This document shows positions 43,833 through 52,203 of a DNA stretch of 64,000 nt, in pieces. Below the pieces are notes generated by a model. It ran no database searches and had not been told where the DNA came from. It saw nothing but the letters and a program-made list of their open reading frames with translations. This stretch comes from Streptomyces sp. CB02959. GTDB lineage: Bacteria; Actinomycetota; Actinomycetes; Streptomycetales; Streptomycetaceae. How positions within the stretch are numbered: position 1 is the first letter of the stretch; every line of letters starts with the position of its first letter. Where the stretch lies: the NCBI RefSeq assembly GCF_002803155.1, contig NZ_NNBP01000005.1, positions 248,001 through 312,000 of the forward strand, read 5' to 3'. A program made the position numbers and the translations under genes.

Positions 43833-43860
43833 CGGGGCCGCCGATCCGCCGGTGGCCCCG
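43833..43860. terminator. Bidirectional hairpin
   Basis: CGGGGCC (43833-43839) pairs with GGCCCCG (43854-43860), with CCG/CGG pairs inside, between the convergent Prim-Pol-like and lipoprotein genes. Confidence 0.55.
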
Positions 43861-43864
43861 CCGG

Positions 43865-44854
43865 CTACAGCGCCTTCGCCGAGGTCTTCGCCTCGATCCG
43901 GTTCAGCACCGCGACCTTGCCGCCGGCGCTCTTCGCCGGCACCAGCACCGTCTGGCCCGACACCGTCGTGAACGCCATCCGCGAGGTGTTCTTCTTCGCC
44001 GGACCTTCCATGATCCCGCGCAGCTCCGCCGGCACGGTGATCATCAGGCCCTTGGAGACCGTCTTCTGCTGGTGGTAGACGGTCGAGAAGAACACCAGGG
44101 CCCCGCCGTCCGTCGTCCGCAGCGCCACCGGCGGCAGCTCCGACGCCTGGTCCTGCCACTGGATCCGGGCCCCCGGCTGGTTGGCCTGGGAGGCGCGCCA
44201 GGCCCGCAGCCTGTCGGTCTCCTGGCCGGGCGCGAACGCGTCGCCCTTACCGGTGTTGAGGTAGTCCGCGTACGCCTGGCTCAGCTTGCCCGGGTCGACC
44301 GCGAGCCCCGACGAACCGTCCGCGGGCACCGCTTCGGCGAAGCCGTCGGTGACCTTCAACTCCGGGGCCTTGTTGCCGGGGAACGTCGCGAGGTACGTCG
44401 CCCGCCACTTCGCGGTGACGCTGTCCCGGCTGAACACCAGGAACCAGCGGGTGTTCTGGCCGCCCTGGCCCTGGCGGTTGCTGAGCCCGTCCGCGACGAA
44501 GAACTTCGGCCAACCCTTCTGCTGGGGCACCGTGAAGTGGGTGTCCGTGAACGCCAGCGGGGTGAAGTTCGGGTTGCCGTCGGGGCGGACGCCGTGCGCG
44601 GCCTTTATCCCCGCCTGGTCGATGGCGAGCAGCGCACCGGATTCGTACGAGGCGTTCACCGTCGAGTCCAGCGTGCGGTTGGCCTTGTTGAAGCCGTTGG
44701 CGAAGTGCTTGAGGGCCTTGGCGGCGTCAGCCTGCGACACCGCGGGCAGCACCTCGCGCTCGCCGTGCACCGTCATGCATCCGCTCAGTACCGCCAGCGC
44801 GGCTGCTGCCGACGTCAGCGCTGCGGGCACCCGGAACGGCGACCTGCGTGTCAT
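43865..44854 (-). CDS. Putative lipoprotein, two similar halves
   Basis: A 329-aa exported protein: signal sequence with lipobox AVLSGC (Cys26), then a helical segment (ADAAKALKHFANGFNKANRTLD) and a beta-rich body with FTDTHFTVPQQKGWPKFFVADGLS, RWFLVFSRDSVTAKWRATYLATF and, in the second half, LPPVALRTTDGGALVFFSTVYHQQKTVSKG. The two beta-rich parts resemble each other. ATG at 44854 with AAGGAG. No named family that I can assert; surface role inferred. Confidence 0.75.
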   Translation of the reverse strand: MTRRSPFRVPAALTSAAAALAVLSGCMTVHGEREVLPAVSQADAAKALKHFANGFNKANRTLDSTVNASYESGALLAIDQAGIKAAHGVRPDGNPNFTPLAFTDTHFTVPQQKGWPKFFVADGLSNRQGQGGQNTRWFLVFSRDSVTAKWRATYLATFPGNKAPELKVTDGFAEAVPADGSSGLAVDPGKLSQAYADYLNTGKGDAFAPGQETDRLRAWRASQANQPGARIQWQDQASELPPVALRTTDGGALVFFSTVYHQQKTVSKGLMITVPAELRGIMEGPAKKNTSRMAFTTVSGQTVLVPAKSAGGKVAVLNRIEAKTSAKAL

Positions 44855-45155
44855 GGGGCTCGGGCTCCTTCGGGGCGACCGGGGCGGACGGGAGGCCGCC
44901 GGGGTGGCACGATTCGGCGGCAACCATACCCGGTGGCCGACGGCGGGCGCGGCGGTCGGGGTGGCGTTTGTTTTCCGCCGGGCCGCCGGGTGTTCGCGGG
45001 CGCCCACCTTGTCGGCTTTCGCGCCGTCTCGGTGCCGGCCGGCCGCACGGGTGCGCCCCCTGGCGGATGCCGGGGGGCGGCTCGGAGGTGTGCGCACGGG
45101 CGTACGCGGGGCGGGTGCGCGCCGTGGGCGGTCGAGCGGTCAGGCGCTCAGGCGC
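44855..45155. other. Spacer without a supported gene
   Basis: Gene-free 300 bp between two minus-strand units. Apart from a short direct repeat (CAGGCGCT twice near 45141-45156) I see nothing notable. Confidence 0.5.
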
Positions 45156-45655
45156 TCAGGCGGTCAGCGGGAACGCGTTGCCCAACTCCCGGAAGACGGC
45201 GCTGTTCAGGGCGAAGGCGCGCTTGCACTCGTCGATGACGCGCTGCTTCTCCAGGTCGTCGAGCGGCAGCCCGTCGAGGAGTTCGCGGTAGTCGCGCTTG
45301 AAGGCGGCGGGGTTGCCGATGGCCTCGAAGACGTAGAAGCGGACGCCGTCGCCCTTGCGCGCGAAGCCCCAGGTCTTCTCGGCGGTGCCGCGGATGATCT
45401 GGCCGCCGGAGAGGTCGCCGAGGTAGCGGGTGTAGTGGTGGGCGACGTACCCGGCCGGCCAGTCGCGGGCGCAGGCGGCTATCCGGTCGGCGTACGCGAC
45501 GGTGGCCGGCAGCGGCTCCAGGCCGGTGCGCCAGTCGGGGCCGCCGAGGTGGGCGAGGTCGCGCGCCAGCTCGGCGGTGCGGGCCAGCTCCGGGCGGATG
45601 AAGGGGCCCGCGACCGGGTCCGCGGCGAGGCCCTGGGGGACGTCCTCCAGCGCGC
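45156..45655 (-). pseudogene. Heme oxygenase, N-terminally truncated
   Basis: About 166 codons of a biliverdin-producing heme oxygenase: DPVAGPFIRPELARTAELARDLAHLGGPDW, VAHHYTRYLGDLSGGQIIRGTAEKTWGF (distal-helix signature GDLSGGQ), FYVFEAIGNPAAFKRDYRELLDGLP and a normal C-terminus, all open and in frame. A full-length enzyme needs roughly 50 more residues containing the heme-ligand His; here homology stops at about 45655. The upstream in-frame codons are unrelated, have no ATG, GTG or TTG, and run into TAA at 45710-45712. An iron box lies only about 50 bp upstream, so the promoter survives but the 5' coding part is deleted. The lack of other lesions suggests a recent event or an assembly error. 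Confidence 0.8.
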
Positions 45656-45669
45656 GGACAGGGATGGCA

Positions 45670-45758
45670 TGTCGGGAACAGGCCGACGACTGCGCGCAGC
45701 CGCCAGATTAGGGTTACCTAACTACGCGGTGCGCGCCCTGGTCAACCTGTTCCCGACA
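45670..45758. repeat. Inverted repeat flanking the iron box
   Basis: TGTCGGGAACAG (45670-45681) and its exact complement (45747-45758), with weaker inner symmetry (TGCGCGC). It abuts the truncation point of the heme oxygenase and could have promoted rearrangement. Confidence 0.6.
45708..45721. promoter_or_regulatory. Iron box of the truncated heme oxygenase
   Basis: TTAGGGTTACCTAA differs at two positions from the DtxR/IdeR core TTAGGCTAACCTAA. On the minus strand it overlaps a TAGGTA -10, with TTGACC (45745-45740) as -35 at 19-bp spacing. Confidence 0.7.
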
Positions 45759-45790
45759 ACCTGTCGGTAAAAACGCTACTCCGGCCCGGA

Positions 45791-46648
45791 TCAGGGCAGC
45801 GTAAGGATCTCCGCCCCGGTCTCGGTGACCACCAGCGTGTGCTCGAACTGCGCGGTCCGCTTGCGGTCCTTGGTGACCACGGTCCAGCCGTCCTCCCACA
45901 TGTCGTACTCGTGCGTGCCCAGCGTCAGCATCGGCTCGATCGTGAAGGTCATGCCGGGCTTGATGTCGGTGGTGTGGTGCGGGCTGTCGTAGTGCGGGAC
46001 GATCAGACCGGAGTGGAACGACGAGTTGATGCCGTGGCCGGTGAAGTCGCGGACCACGCCGTAGCCGAAGCGCTTGGCGTAGGACTCGATGACCCGGCCG
46101 ATGATGTTGATCTGGCGGCCCGGCTTGACGGCCTTGATCGCGCGGTTGAGCGCCTCCCGGGTGCGCTCCACCAGCAGCCGCGACTCCTCGCCCACCTCAC
46201 CGCACAGGTAGGTGGCGTTGTTGTCGCCGTGCACGCCGTTGATGTACGCGGTCACGTCCAGGTTCACGATGTCGCCGTCCTTCAGGACGGTCGAGTCCGG
46301 GATGCCGTGGCAGATGACCTCGTTGAGCGAGGAGCACAGGGACTTGGGGAAGCCGCGGTAGCCGAGCGTGGAGGGGTAGGCGCCGTGGTCGCACATGAAC
46401 TCGTGGGCGACCCGGTCCAGTTCGTCGGTGGTCACGCCGGGCGCGATCAGCTTGGCGGCCTCCGCCATCGCCTGGGCGGCGATCCGGCCGGCGATCCGCA
46501 TCCGCTCGATGGTTTCGGCGTCCTGCACCTCGGACCCGGCGTACGGGGTCGGGCCGTCCTTGCCGACGTACTCGGGGCGCGGGATCGAGGCGGGGACGGG
46601 GCGGGTGGGGGAGATCTCCCCGGGGACAAGAAGCGACTGGCCAGACAT
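45791..46648 (-). CDS. map: Type I methionine aminopeptidase
   Basis: A 285-aa dinuclear metallopeptidase removing N-terminal Met. Metal ligands: [20 protein letters not shown] (two Asp), [15 protein letters not shown] (His), [10 protein letters not shown] (Glu) and [13 protein letters not shown] (Glu). It has the 30-residue actinobacterial extension with an SH3-binding-like [17 protein letters not shown] linker (MetAP1c type). The ATG at 46648 is preceded by TACACT at 7 nt, so it is probably leaderless; the longer frame to 46717 is not needed. The 68-bp divergent gap is shared with the 85-aa gene. Confidence 0.95.
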   Translation of the reverse strand: MSGQSLLVPGEISPTRPVPASIPRPEYVGKDGPTPYAGSEVQDAETIERMRIAGRIAAQAMAEAAKLIAPGVTTDELDRVAHEFMCDHGAYPSTLGYRGFPKSLCSSLNEVICHGIPDSTVLKDGDIVNLDVTAYINGVHGDNNATYLCGEVGEESRLLVERTREALNRAIKAVKPGRQINIIGRVIESYAKRFGYGVVRDFTGHGINSSFHSGLIVPHYDSPHHTTDIKPGMTFTIEPMLTLGTHEYDMWEDGWTVVTKDRKRTAQFEHTLVVTETGAEILTLP

Positions 46649-46655
46649 GCCAGCG

Positions 46656-46661
46656 AGTGTA
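46656..46661 (-). promoter_or_regulatory. -10 element of map (leaderless)
   Basis: TACACT on the minus strand, 7 nt before the ATG at 46648; identical to the -10 of the TetR gene at 42319. Confidence 0.55.
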
Positions 46662-46716
46662 TCCGCGGGCTGTCGGGCAGGATGGTGGCAACGGGAGCCA
46701 AGCACAGGAGGCGGCA

Positions 46717-46974
46717 ATGGCGCTGTTCAAACGGCGGACGGTCGGCAAGCCGGGCGAGTGGTTCTACTGCCTTGAGCACAAGACGGTCGAGGAGGGCCCC
46801 CAGTGCCGCGCCGCCGACCGGTTCGGCCCGTACGCCACCCGCGAGGAGGCCGCGCACGCCATGGACACCGCCCGCGAGCGGAACCTGGAGTGGGAGACCG
46901 ACCCCAAGTGGCACGACATGGGTAAGGGCGGTAAGGGCGGCGAGGGCGGCAGGGGGGACGCGGACGGCGCGTAG
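46717..46974 (+). CDS. Conserved small protein, 85 aa
   Basis: [30 protein letters not shown]... with [13 protein letters not shown] giving two cysteines and a histidine in an arrangement that might bind metal, then [22 protein letters not shown] (SPOR-like helix) and a Gly/Lys tail. The ATG at 46717 has AGGAGG 7-12 bases upstream. I recall near-identical proteins in other Streptomyces, always small and hypothetical. Divergent from map. Function unknown. Confidence 0.8.
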   Translation: MALFKRRTVGKPGEWFYCLEHKTVEEGPQCRAADRFGPYATREEAAHAMDTARERNLEWETDPKWHDMGKGGKGGEGGRGDADGA

Positions 46975-46991
46975 GCGCCGGCCGGGTCCGG

Positions 46992-47654
46992 TCACCAGCG
47001 CGGGGGCGGCGGGGTCGCCAGGCCCTCGGCGAGGCGGGCGAGGCGGTCGCGGAGGCGGCGGTGCCGGCGCGGCGCGGGCCGGCCGTTCTCGCCGGCCGCG
47101 GCGCTGACCAGGTGCTGGACGGTGTCCAGGTCGAGGTCCGCGGTGTCCGGGAGGTCCGGGAGGTCGGGGAGGTCCGGGGGTGCCGCGGCGACCTCCGGTG
47201 GCGGCGGGGCGGTGGCCAGCGCGTCGTGGGCCAGGGCGTGGAGATCGCGGTCGCCGGAGTCCAGGGCGAGCACCGTGGCGCCGTTGCGGCGGGCGTCGTG
47301 GACCCGCTCCAGCAGTCCGGCGTCCGGCCGCTCGGGCGTCACCACCAGCAGCGTCGCGCCGCGTCCGGCCGCCGCCAGCCGTCCCGGCCCCACCGCGAGG
47401 TGCGGCGGCGCCCCGGTGGGCACCCGGTGGCGGACCAGGGTCGGCGACAGCTCCGGCAGGCCCGACCAGGCGGCCTCGTCGTCGAGGTGGGCGGCCAGGT
47501 GCCAGGGCTCGTAGGCGGCGCTGCCGACCAGCAGCAGACCGCCGCCGTGCGGGGCGACGGCGGCCCGCAGGGAATCGGCGAAGCGGCGGGTGGCCTCGAT
47601 CCACTCGGTCCCTGCGAGGACCTCACGCAGCAGGGCGACGCGTACGGCATCCAT
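46992..47654 (-). CDS. Hypothetical Rossmann-like protein
   Basis: A 220-aa protein. Strand/helix alternation with GGGLLLVGSAAYEPWHLAAHLDD, RGATLLVVTPERPDAGLLERV and NGATVLALDSGDRDLHALAHDAL suggests a Rossmann or SIS-like fold binding a sugar phosphate or nucleotide; a Pro/Asp repeat (PDLPDLPDLPD) and a basic C-terminus follow. Start uncertain: the ATG at 47654 gives a natural N-terminus, but no ribosome site is seen and an upstream start at 47711 is possible. Function unknown. Confidence 0.6.
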   Translation of the reverse strand: MDAVRVALLREVLAGTEWIEATRRFADSLRAAVAPHGGGLLLVGSAAYEPWHLAAHLDDEAAWSGLPELSPTLVRHRVPTGAPPHLAVGPGRLAAAGRGATLLVVTPERPDAGLLERVHDARRNGATVLALDSGDRDLHALAHDALATAPPPPEVAAAPPDLPDLPDLPDTADLDLDTVQHLVSAAAGENGRPAPRRHRRLRDRLARLAEGLATPPPPRW

Positions 47655-47757
47655 GGCGCGGCATGGTGCCGCACTGGCCGGTCCTGTGGGGCCGGGTGCG
47701 GGTGGTGTCACCCGTACGGGGTGCCGGGCAGGGGGCCGCGGGGCGTGTCCGGGGGCT

Positions 47758-48717
47758 TCAGGGGGCGGGGTGCAGACCGGCCTCGGTCAGCCGACGTCCT
47801 ACCTCCGCGACCGACTCCTCGCTCAGCGGGAGCTGCGGTACCGCCGTGTCGCGGCGGGCGATCACGCCGAGCAGCTGGAGGGCCGCCTTGAAGCCGCCGA
47901 GGGCGGAGGAGCTGCGGCCCATCTCGGCCTCCGGGCCGGTGTCGGTGAGGTCGAAGAGGGAGACCAGCCGCTCCTGTTCGGCGGCCGCTTGGGGCCAGTC
48001 GCCGGCGCGGGCGGCGTCGTAGAGCCGCACGTAGCCCGCCGGGTCCACGTTGCCCAGGCCCGGGACGATGCCGTCGGCGCCCGCCAACAGGGCGGCGTCG
48101 GCGGTGAGTTCGGAGCCGGTGAGGACGGCGAAGGCGGGTGCGGGGCCGGTGCGCCGGGCGGTGCGGCCGCCGAGCGCGACCAGCAGGCGGCGCAGCGCCC
48201 CGTCGTCGCCGCTGGAGTCCTTGAGCCCGGCGAGGGTGCCGTCCTCGGCCAGTTCGCGGACCAGGGCGGGGGGGAGCTTGTGGTGCACCGAGACCGGGAT
48301 GTCGTACGCGATCAGCGGCAGGCCGGTGGCGGTGCGCAGGTGCCGGAAGTGGGCGGCGACCTCGCGGGGGTGGGTGCGGGTGTAGAAGGGGGCGGTGGCC
48401 ACCAGGCCGTCGGCGCCGAGCGCGGCGGCGGTCCGGGCGTGCTCCAGGACGCGGGCGGTGGTGGTGTCGATGACGCCGGCCAGCACCGGGACCCGGCCGG
48501 CGGCGGCGGTGACCACCGTCTCCAGGACGGTGGCCCGTTGATGGTTGGTCAGGTACACGGCCTCGCTGGTGGATCCCAGGGCGAACAGGCCGTGGACGCC
48601 GGAGTCGAGGAGGTGGCAGACCAGGCGGGTCAGGGAGGCGGTGTCGACCTCGCCGTGCGGGTCGAGCGGGGTGCAGACCGGGGGGATGACGCCGTGCAGC
48701 GGGACGGTGAGTGCCAT
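47758..48717 (-). CDS. DapA-family (DHDPS/N-acetylneuraminate lyase) aldolase
   Basis: A 319-aa class I TIM-barrel lyase. VIPPVCTPLDPHGEVD opens the barrel; GLFALGSTSEAVYLT is the substrate-carboxylate motif (GS/T-T/S-x-E), YDIPVSV holds the catalytic Tyr and AGLKDSSGD the Schiff-base Lys. It is more likely a catabolic sugar-acid lyase or dehydratase than lysine-pathway DHDPS, because it sits opposite a FadR-type regulator and a carbohydrate importer. ATG at 48717 with GGAG. The operator at 48749-48769 overlaps its promoter region. Confidence 0.88.
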   Translation of the reverse strand: MALTVPLHGVIPPVCTPLDPHGEVDTASLTRLVCHLLDSGVHGLFALGSTSEAVYLTNHQRATVLETVVTAAAGRVPVLAGVIDTTTARVLEHARTAAALGADGLVATAPFYTRTHPREVAAHFRHLRTATGLPLIAYDIPVSVHHKLPPALVRELAEDGTLAGLKDSSGDDGALRRLLVALGGRTARRTGPAPAFAVLTGSELTADAALLAGADGIVPGLGNVDPAGYVRLYDAARAGDWPQAAAEQERLVSLFDLTDTGPEAEMGRSSSALGGFKAALQLLGVIARRDTAVPQLPLSEESVAEVGRRLTEAGLHPAP

Positions 48718-48748
48718 GGGGGCTCCAAGGGCGGCTCTGAGCTGGCAC

Positions 48749-48769
48749 ATCGGACATGGGATGTCCGAT
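48749..48769. promoter_or_regulatory. FadR/GntR-type operator, site 1
   Basis: Arms ATCGGACAT and ATGTCCGAT around GGG: a perfect 21-bp dyad between the divergent lyase and regulator genes. Confidence 0.75.
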
Positions 48770-48882
48770 CTCGCGGTCACAATAGGCATGCGCGCAGGTG
48801 CCCGGTCAAGGAGCTCCGCCCCGACGCGGGCCAAACGGGCGGCGGCGCGCGGCAGATGAGGCGCGGGAGAGGGAAGAGGGCG

Positions 48883-49572
48883 ATGGGGATGGCGCGAGGC
48901 ACGATGTCCGAGGACGTCCAGGCGCGGATCAAGCAGCTGATCCTGGACCGCGGGCTGACGTCGGGCGATCCGCTGCCCACCGAGGCCGAGCTGGTCGCCA
49001 TGCTCGACGTCAGCCGCAACTCGGTGCGGGAGGCGCTCAAGGCGCTGCAGGCCATGCGGATCGTCGAGATCCGGCACGGCTTCGGCACCTACGTCGGCGC
49101 GCTCACCCTCGAACCGTTCGTCGAGGGCGTCGCCTTCCGGGCCGCGGTCCGCCACCACCAGGGGGAGCCCAGCCTGTATGAGCTGATGGAGGTCCGGGAG
49201 GCCCTGGAGGCGGGGCTGATCGGCACCGTGGCGCGCGGGCTGCCGGACGAGGACCTCGCCGTCCTCAAGGCGCTGGTGCAGCGGATGGCGGAGGAGGCGC
49301 GCGGCGGGGAGGTGCTCAGCGCCACCGACCGGGCCTTCCACCTCGCACTGTACCGCTCGCTCGGTAACCACCTGCTGAGCGAGGTGCTGGACGCGTTCTG
49401 GGCGGCGCTGCGCCGGGTCCGCGAGGACCTCGCCGACGTCCGGCCGGACCCCGAGGTGACCTACCGTCAGCACAAGGAGATCGTCGACGCCTTGGAGGCG
49501 GGTGACGGGGAGCGGGCGGTGGCGGCGATGCACCGGCACTTCGACGGCATCCGGCGCCGGCTGACCGCGTAG
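48883..49572 (+). CDS. FadR-subfamily GntR regulator
   Basis: A 229-aa repressor: N-terminal winged helix (MSEDVQARIKQLILDRGLTSGDPLPTEAELVAMLDVSRNSVREALKALQAMRIVEIRHGFGTYV) and an all-helical FCD domain with ELMEVREALEAGLIGTVA, DRAFHLALYRSLGNHLLSEVLDAFW and YRQHKEIVDALEAGDGERAVAAMHRHFDGI, where Asp/His ligands bind metal and a sugar-acid effector. ATGs at 48883 and 48889; GGGAAGAGGG precedes the first. It probably represses the divergent lyase and the downstream importer operon through matching operators. Confidence 0.92.
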   Translation: MGMARGTMSEDVQARIKQLILDRGLTSGDPLPTEAELVAMLDVSRNSVREALKALQAMRIVEIRHGFGTYVGALTLEPFVEGVAFRAAVRHHQGEPSLYELMEVREALEAGLIGTVARGLPDEDLAVLKALVQRMAEEARGGEVLSATDRAFHLALYRSLGNHLLSEVLDAFWAALRRVREDLADVRPDPEVTYRQHKEIVDALEAGDGERAVAAMHRHFDGIRRRLTA

Positions 49573-49754
49573 CGCCTGTCGCCGGGTTCCCCGCAGACGG
49601 GCGATCCCTGCCGGCCGGGCGATCGCCGCCGGCCGGGCCCGGCTGTACCCGGCCGCCCCTGGTGCCGGGTTTATCGCGTTCGTCCCGTTCACCGGGATTT
49701 CACCCCGCGTCGGCGGTGTCGTTGCCGACACGAAAAAGCGTCATGTTGCGTGCC

Positions 49755-49783
49755 TTGACGGCTAGTTGGGGCCTTCTTATCGT
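49755..49783 (+). promoter_or_regulatory. Promoter of the carbohydrate importer operon
   Basis: TTGACG (49755-49760), 17-bp spacer, TATCGT (49778-49783): the best consensus-like promoter in the window. Confidence 0.7.
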
Positions 49784-49788
49784 CCGCA

Positions 49789-49803
49789 GGACAGGGGACG
49801 TCC
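49789..49803. promoter_or_regulatory. FadR/GntR-type operator, site 2
   Basis: GGACAGGGGACGTCC matches the core of site 1 (GGACATGGGATGTCC) at 13 of 15 bases. It covers the expected transcription start of the importer promoter. Confidence 0.7.
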
Positions 49804-49939
49804 TACGTCCTGGCCCGGCCGGGGGGACCCGTGAGCCAAGCGATTCCGACCCCCGCCCCGACCTCGCCACTCACCAGGGACCCCACCCCACCGCACCCTC
49901 CGCCGCAGGCGGCGCCCGCATCCCCCTCAAGGAGCCGGC

Positions 49940-51271
49940 ATGACCAGCACAGACACCCCCGGCGGCGTCCGCCGGAGAACGGTCCTGGGCGGGGCGGCCG
50001 CGGCCGCCGCCGGCATCGCGCTCGCCGGCTGCGCCGCCGACGGCGCGCCCCGGGAGCGGAAGAAGGGCCAGAAGATCACCCTCACCTTCTGGTCCTGGGT
50101 ACCGGGCATCGACCGGCCCGTGGACCTGTGGAACCGCAAGCACCCCGAGGTCCAGGTCAAGGTCGAGAAGGTGTCGGCGGTCAACGGCGAGCAGTACGCC
50201 AAGATGCACGCCGCGATCAAGGCCGGCAACCCGCCGGACCTGGGCCAGATCGAGTTCCCGGTGATCCCCGGCTTCCTGCTGGACGGCGGGCTGCGCGACC
50301 TCGCCCCGCTCGGCGCCGCCCGGCACCGCGACGCGTTCTTCGCCTGGCAGTGGCGGCAGTCCGTCTTCGGCTCCGGGATCTACGCCATCCCGCAGGCCAG
50401 CGGGCCGATGGGGCTGTTCGTCCGGCAGGACCTCTTCGACCGGTGGGGCATCCAGGTGCCGCGGACGTGGGACGCGTACGAGACCGCGGCCGAGGAGGTC
50501 CGCCGGCACGGCGCCTGGATCGAGACCTTCGCCCCGACCAACGGCAACCGCTTCGCCGGCCTGGCCTGGCAGGCCGGCGCCAAGTGGTACGCCACCCGCG
50601 GCGACACCTGGATCGTGCACCTCGACGACGCCCCCACCCGCCGGGTCGCCGACTACTGGGAGCGGCTGGTCCGGCGCAAGCTCGTCAAGACCATCCCGGA
50701 CCGCCGGGACGCCTGGTACAAGGACCTCCAGACCGGCGCCATCCCGGCCTGGGTGGGCGCCAGTTGGGGCGACGCCCTGCTGGCCGGCAACGCACCCGGC
50801 ACCAAGGGGAAGTGGCGGGCCGCGCCGCTGCCCCAGTGGCAGCCCGGCGGCCGCGCGTACGCCAACTGGGGCGGCTCCACCACCGCCGTCTTCGCCAAGG
50901 CGAGCTACCCCAAGGACGCCCTGGACTTCGCCGTCTGGCTCAACACCGCCCCGGAGTCGATCGCGCTGCTCCTCAAGGGCGGCTACGGCTTCCCCAGCGC
51001 CAGGACCGGCTACGCCACCACCGCCCTCGACACCGACAAGGACTTCTTCGGCGGCCAGCCGTACAGCAGGGTCTTCGCCGACGCCGGGGCGCACGTGGAC
51101 ACCAGCTGGCAGTGGGGGCCGGGCGTCGACACCCTCTTCCAGCGGCTCGGGGACGCCTTCACCGACGCGCTCGCCGACGGCGGTTCGTTCCGGTCGGTGC
51201 TGACGAAGGTGCAGCGCCAGACCGTCGCCGACCTGCGGGACAAGGGCCTGAAGGCGGAGAGCGGCACATGA
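49940..51271 (+). CDS. Carbohydrate ABC transporter substrate-binding lipoprotein
   Basis: A 443-aa family-1 solute-binding protein. Twin-arginine-like N-terminus GVRRRTVLGG and lipobox ALAGC (Cys31) suggest Tat export and lipid anchoring. The body has ITLTFWSWVPGIDRPVDLWNRKHPEVQVKVEKV, DLGQIEFPVIPGFLLDGGLRDL, GIYAIPQASGPMGLFVRQDLFDRWGI (sugar-binding MalE-type) and GSTTAVFAKASYPKDALDFAVWL. It delivers an unidentified sugar to the two permeases encoded next. ATG at 49940 with AAGGAG. No ATPase gene is present; streptomycetes usually supply the shared MsiK. Confidence 0.93.
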   Translation: MTSTDTPGGVRRRTVLGGAAAAAAGIALAGCAADGAPRERKKGQKITLTFWSWVPGIDRPVDLWNRKHPEVQVKVEKVSAVNGEQYAKMHAAIKAGNPPDLGQIEFPVIPGFLLDGGLRDLAPLGAARHRDAFFAWQWRQSVFGSGIYAIPQASGPMGLFVRQDLFDRWGIQVPRTWDAYETAAEEVRRHGAWIETFAPTNGNRFAGLAWQAGAKWYATRGDTWIVHLDDAPTRRVADYWERLVRRKLVKTIPDRRDAWYKDLQTGAIPAWVGASWGDALLAGNAPGTKGKWRAAPLPQWQPGGRAYANWGGSTTAVFAKASYPKDALDFAVWLNTAPESIALLLKGGYGFPSARTGYATTALDTDKDFFGGQPYSRVFADAGAHVDTSWQWGPGVDTLFQRLGDAFTDALADGGSFRSVLTKVQRQTVADLRDKGLKAESGT

Positions 51272-52203
51272 CCGCGGCGGCTGGCCGGCGCCCGCGCCGA
51301 ACCGGGCGCCGCGGCGTCCGCAACACCCGGGCCGCGGCCGGTTTCGTCCTGCCCTTCCTCGCCGTCTTCGCCCTCTGCTACCTCGCCCCGGTCTGCTACG
51401 CCGTGTGGACCAGCCTCCGGCGCACCCGCCGCACCGGGCCGCTCGGCCTCGGGACGGAGCACGAGACCTTCGCCGGCCTCGCCAACTACGCGCAGGCGCT
51501 CGCCGACGACCGGTTCCTGGCCGGCTTCGGCCGGGTGCTGCTCTTCGGCGTCGTGCAGATCCCGCTGATGACCGTGTTCGCCACCGTGCTGGCGCTGCTC
51601 CTGGAGAGCGCCGCCGCCCGCTGGGTCGCCTTCTTCCGCAGCGCCTTCTTCCTGCCCTACGGGGTGCCCGGGGTGATCGCCTCGATCCTGTGGGGCTTCC
51701 TCTACGTCCCCGGCCTCTCCCCGTTGGTGCGGATCGCCCAAGCGGTCGGCTGGAACGTCGACTTCCTCTCCCACGGCAATGTGCTGTGGTCCGTCGCCAA
51801 CATCGTCACCTGGCAGTTCACCGGCTACACCATGCTGGTGCTGATCGCCCAGCTGAAGTCGGTCCCCGGCGAGCTGTACGAGGCCGCGCGGATCGACGGC
51901 GCGAGCGGCTGGCAGGTGGCCCGGTACGTCAAGCTCCCGCTGCTCCGCCCGGCGCTGGTGCTCACCACCGTCTTCAGCATCATCGGCACCCTCCAGCTGT
52001 TCGCCGAGCCGATGGTGCTGCGCCCGCTCGCCTCCTCCATCGACTCCGGCTACACCCCCAACCTGCATGCCTACAGCGAGGCGTTCGTCGGCAACAACCA
52101 GCACCGGGCGGCGGCCGAGGCGGTGCTGCTGGCGCTGGTGGCGTGCGCGGCCTCGTTCGGCTTCCTGCGGCTGGCCGGCGAGCGCGGGAAGGACCGCGGA
52201 TGA
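51268..52203 (+). CDS. Carbohydrate ABC transporter permease (MalF type)
   Basis: A 311-aa six-TM permease with the EAA loop ELYEAARIDGASGWQVARYVKLPLL facing the ATPase. The N-terminal helix AAAGFVLPFLAVFALCYLAPVCYAVWTSL is typical. ATGA overlap with the binding-protein stop and another ATGA overlap with the next gene, implying coupled synthesis of the complex. Confidence 0.93.
   Translation: MTAAAGRRPRRTGRRGVRNTRAAAGFVLPFLAVFALCYLAPVCYAVWTSLRRTRRTGPLGLGTEHETFAGLANYAQALADDRFLAGFGRVLLFGVVQIPLMTVFATVLALLLESAAARWVAFFRSAFFLPYGVPGVIASILWGFLYVPGLSPLVRIAQAVGWNVDFLSHGNVLWSVANIVTWQFTGYTMLVLIAQLKSVPGELYEAARIDGASGWQVARYVKLPLLRPALVLTTVFSIIGTLQLFAEPMVLRPLASSIDSGYTPNLHAYSEAFVGNNQHRAAAEAVLLALVACAASFGFLRLAGERGKDRG

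Larger units (their letters stand above)
49573..49939. other. Upstream region of the importer operon
   Basis: No gene. It holds a GC-rich duplicated segment (GCCGGCCGGGCGATC, about 49610-49635), a consensus-like promoter (49755-49783) and operator site 2 (49789-49803). Confidence 0.6.

Noticed and set aside
45479..45670. 63-codon ORF starting at an ATG near the heme oxygenase break
   Set aside because: It is in a different frame from the heme oxygenase and has Arg/Ser/Pro shadow composition, so it does not rescue the missing N-terminus.
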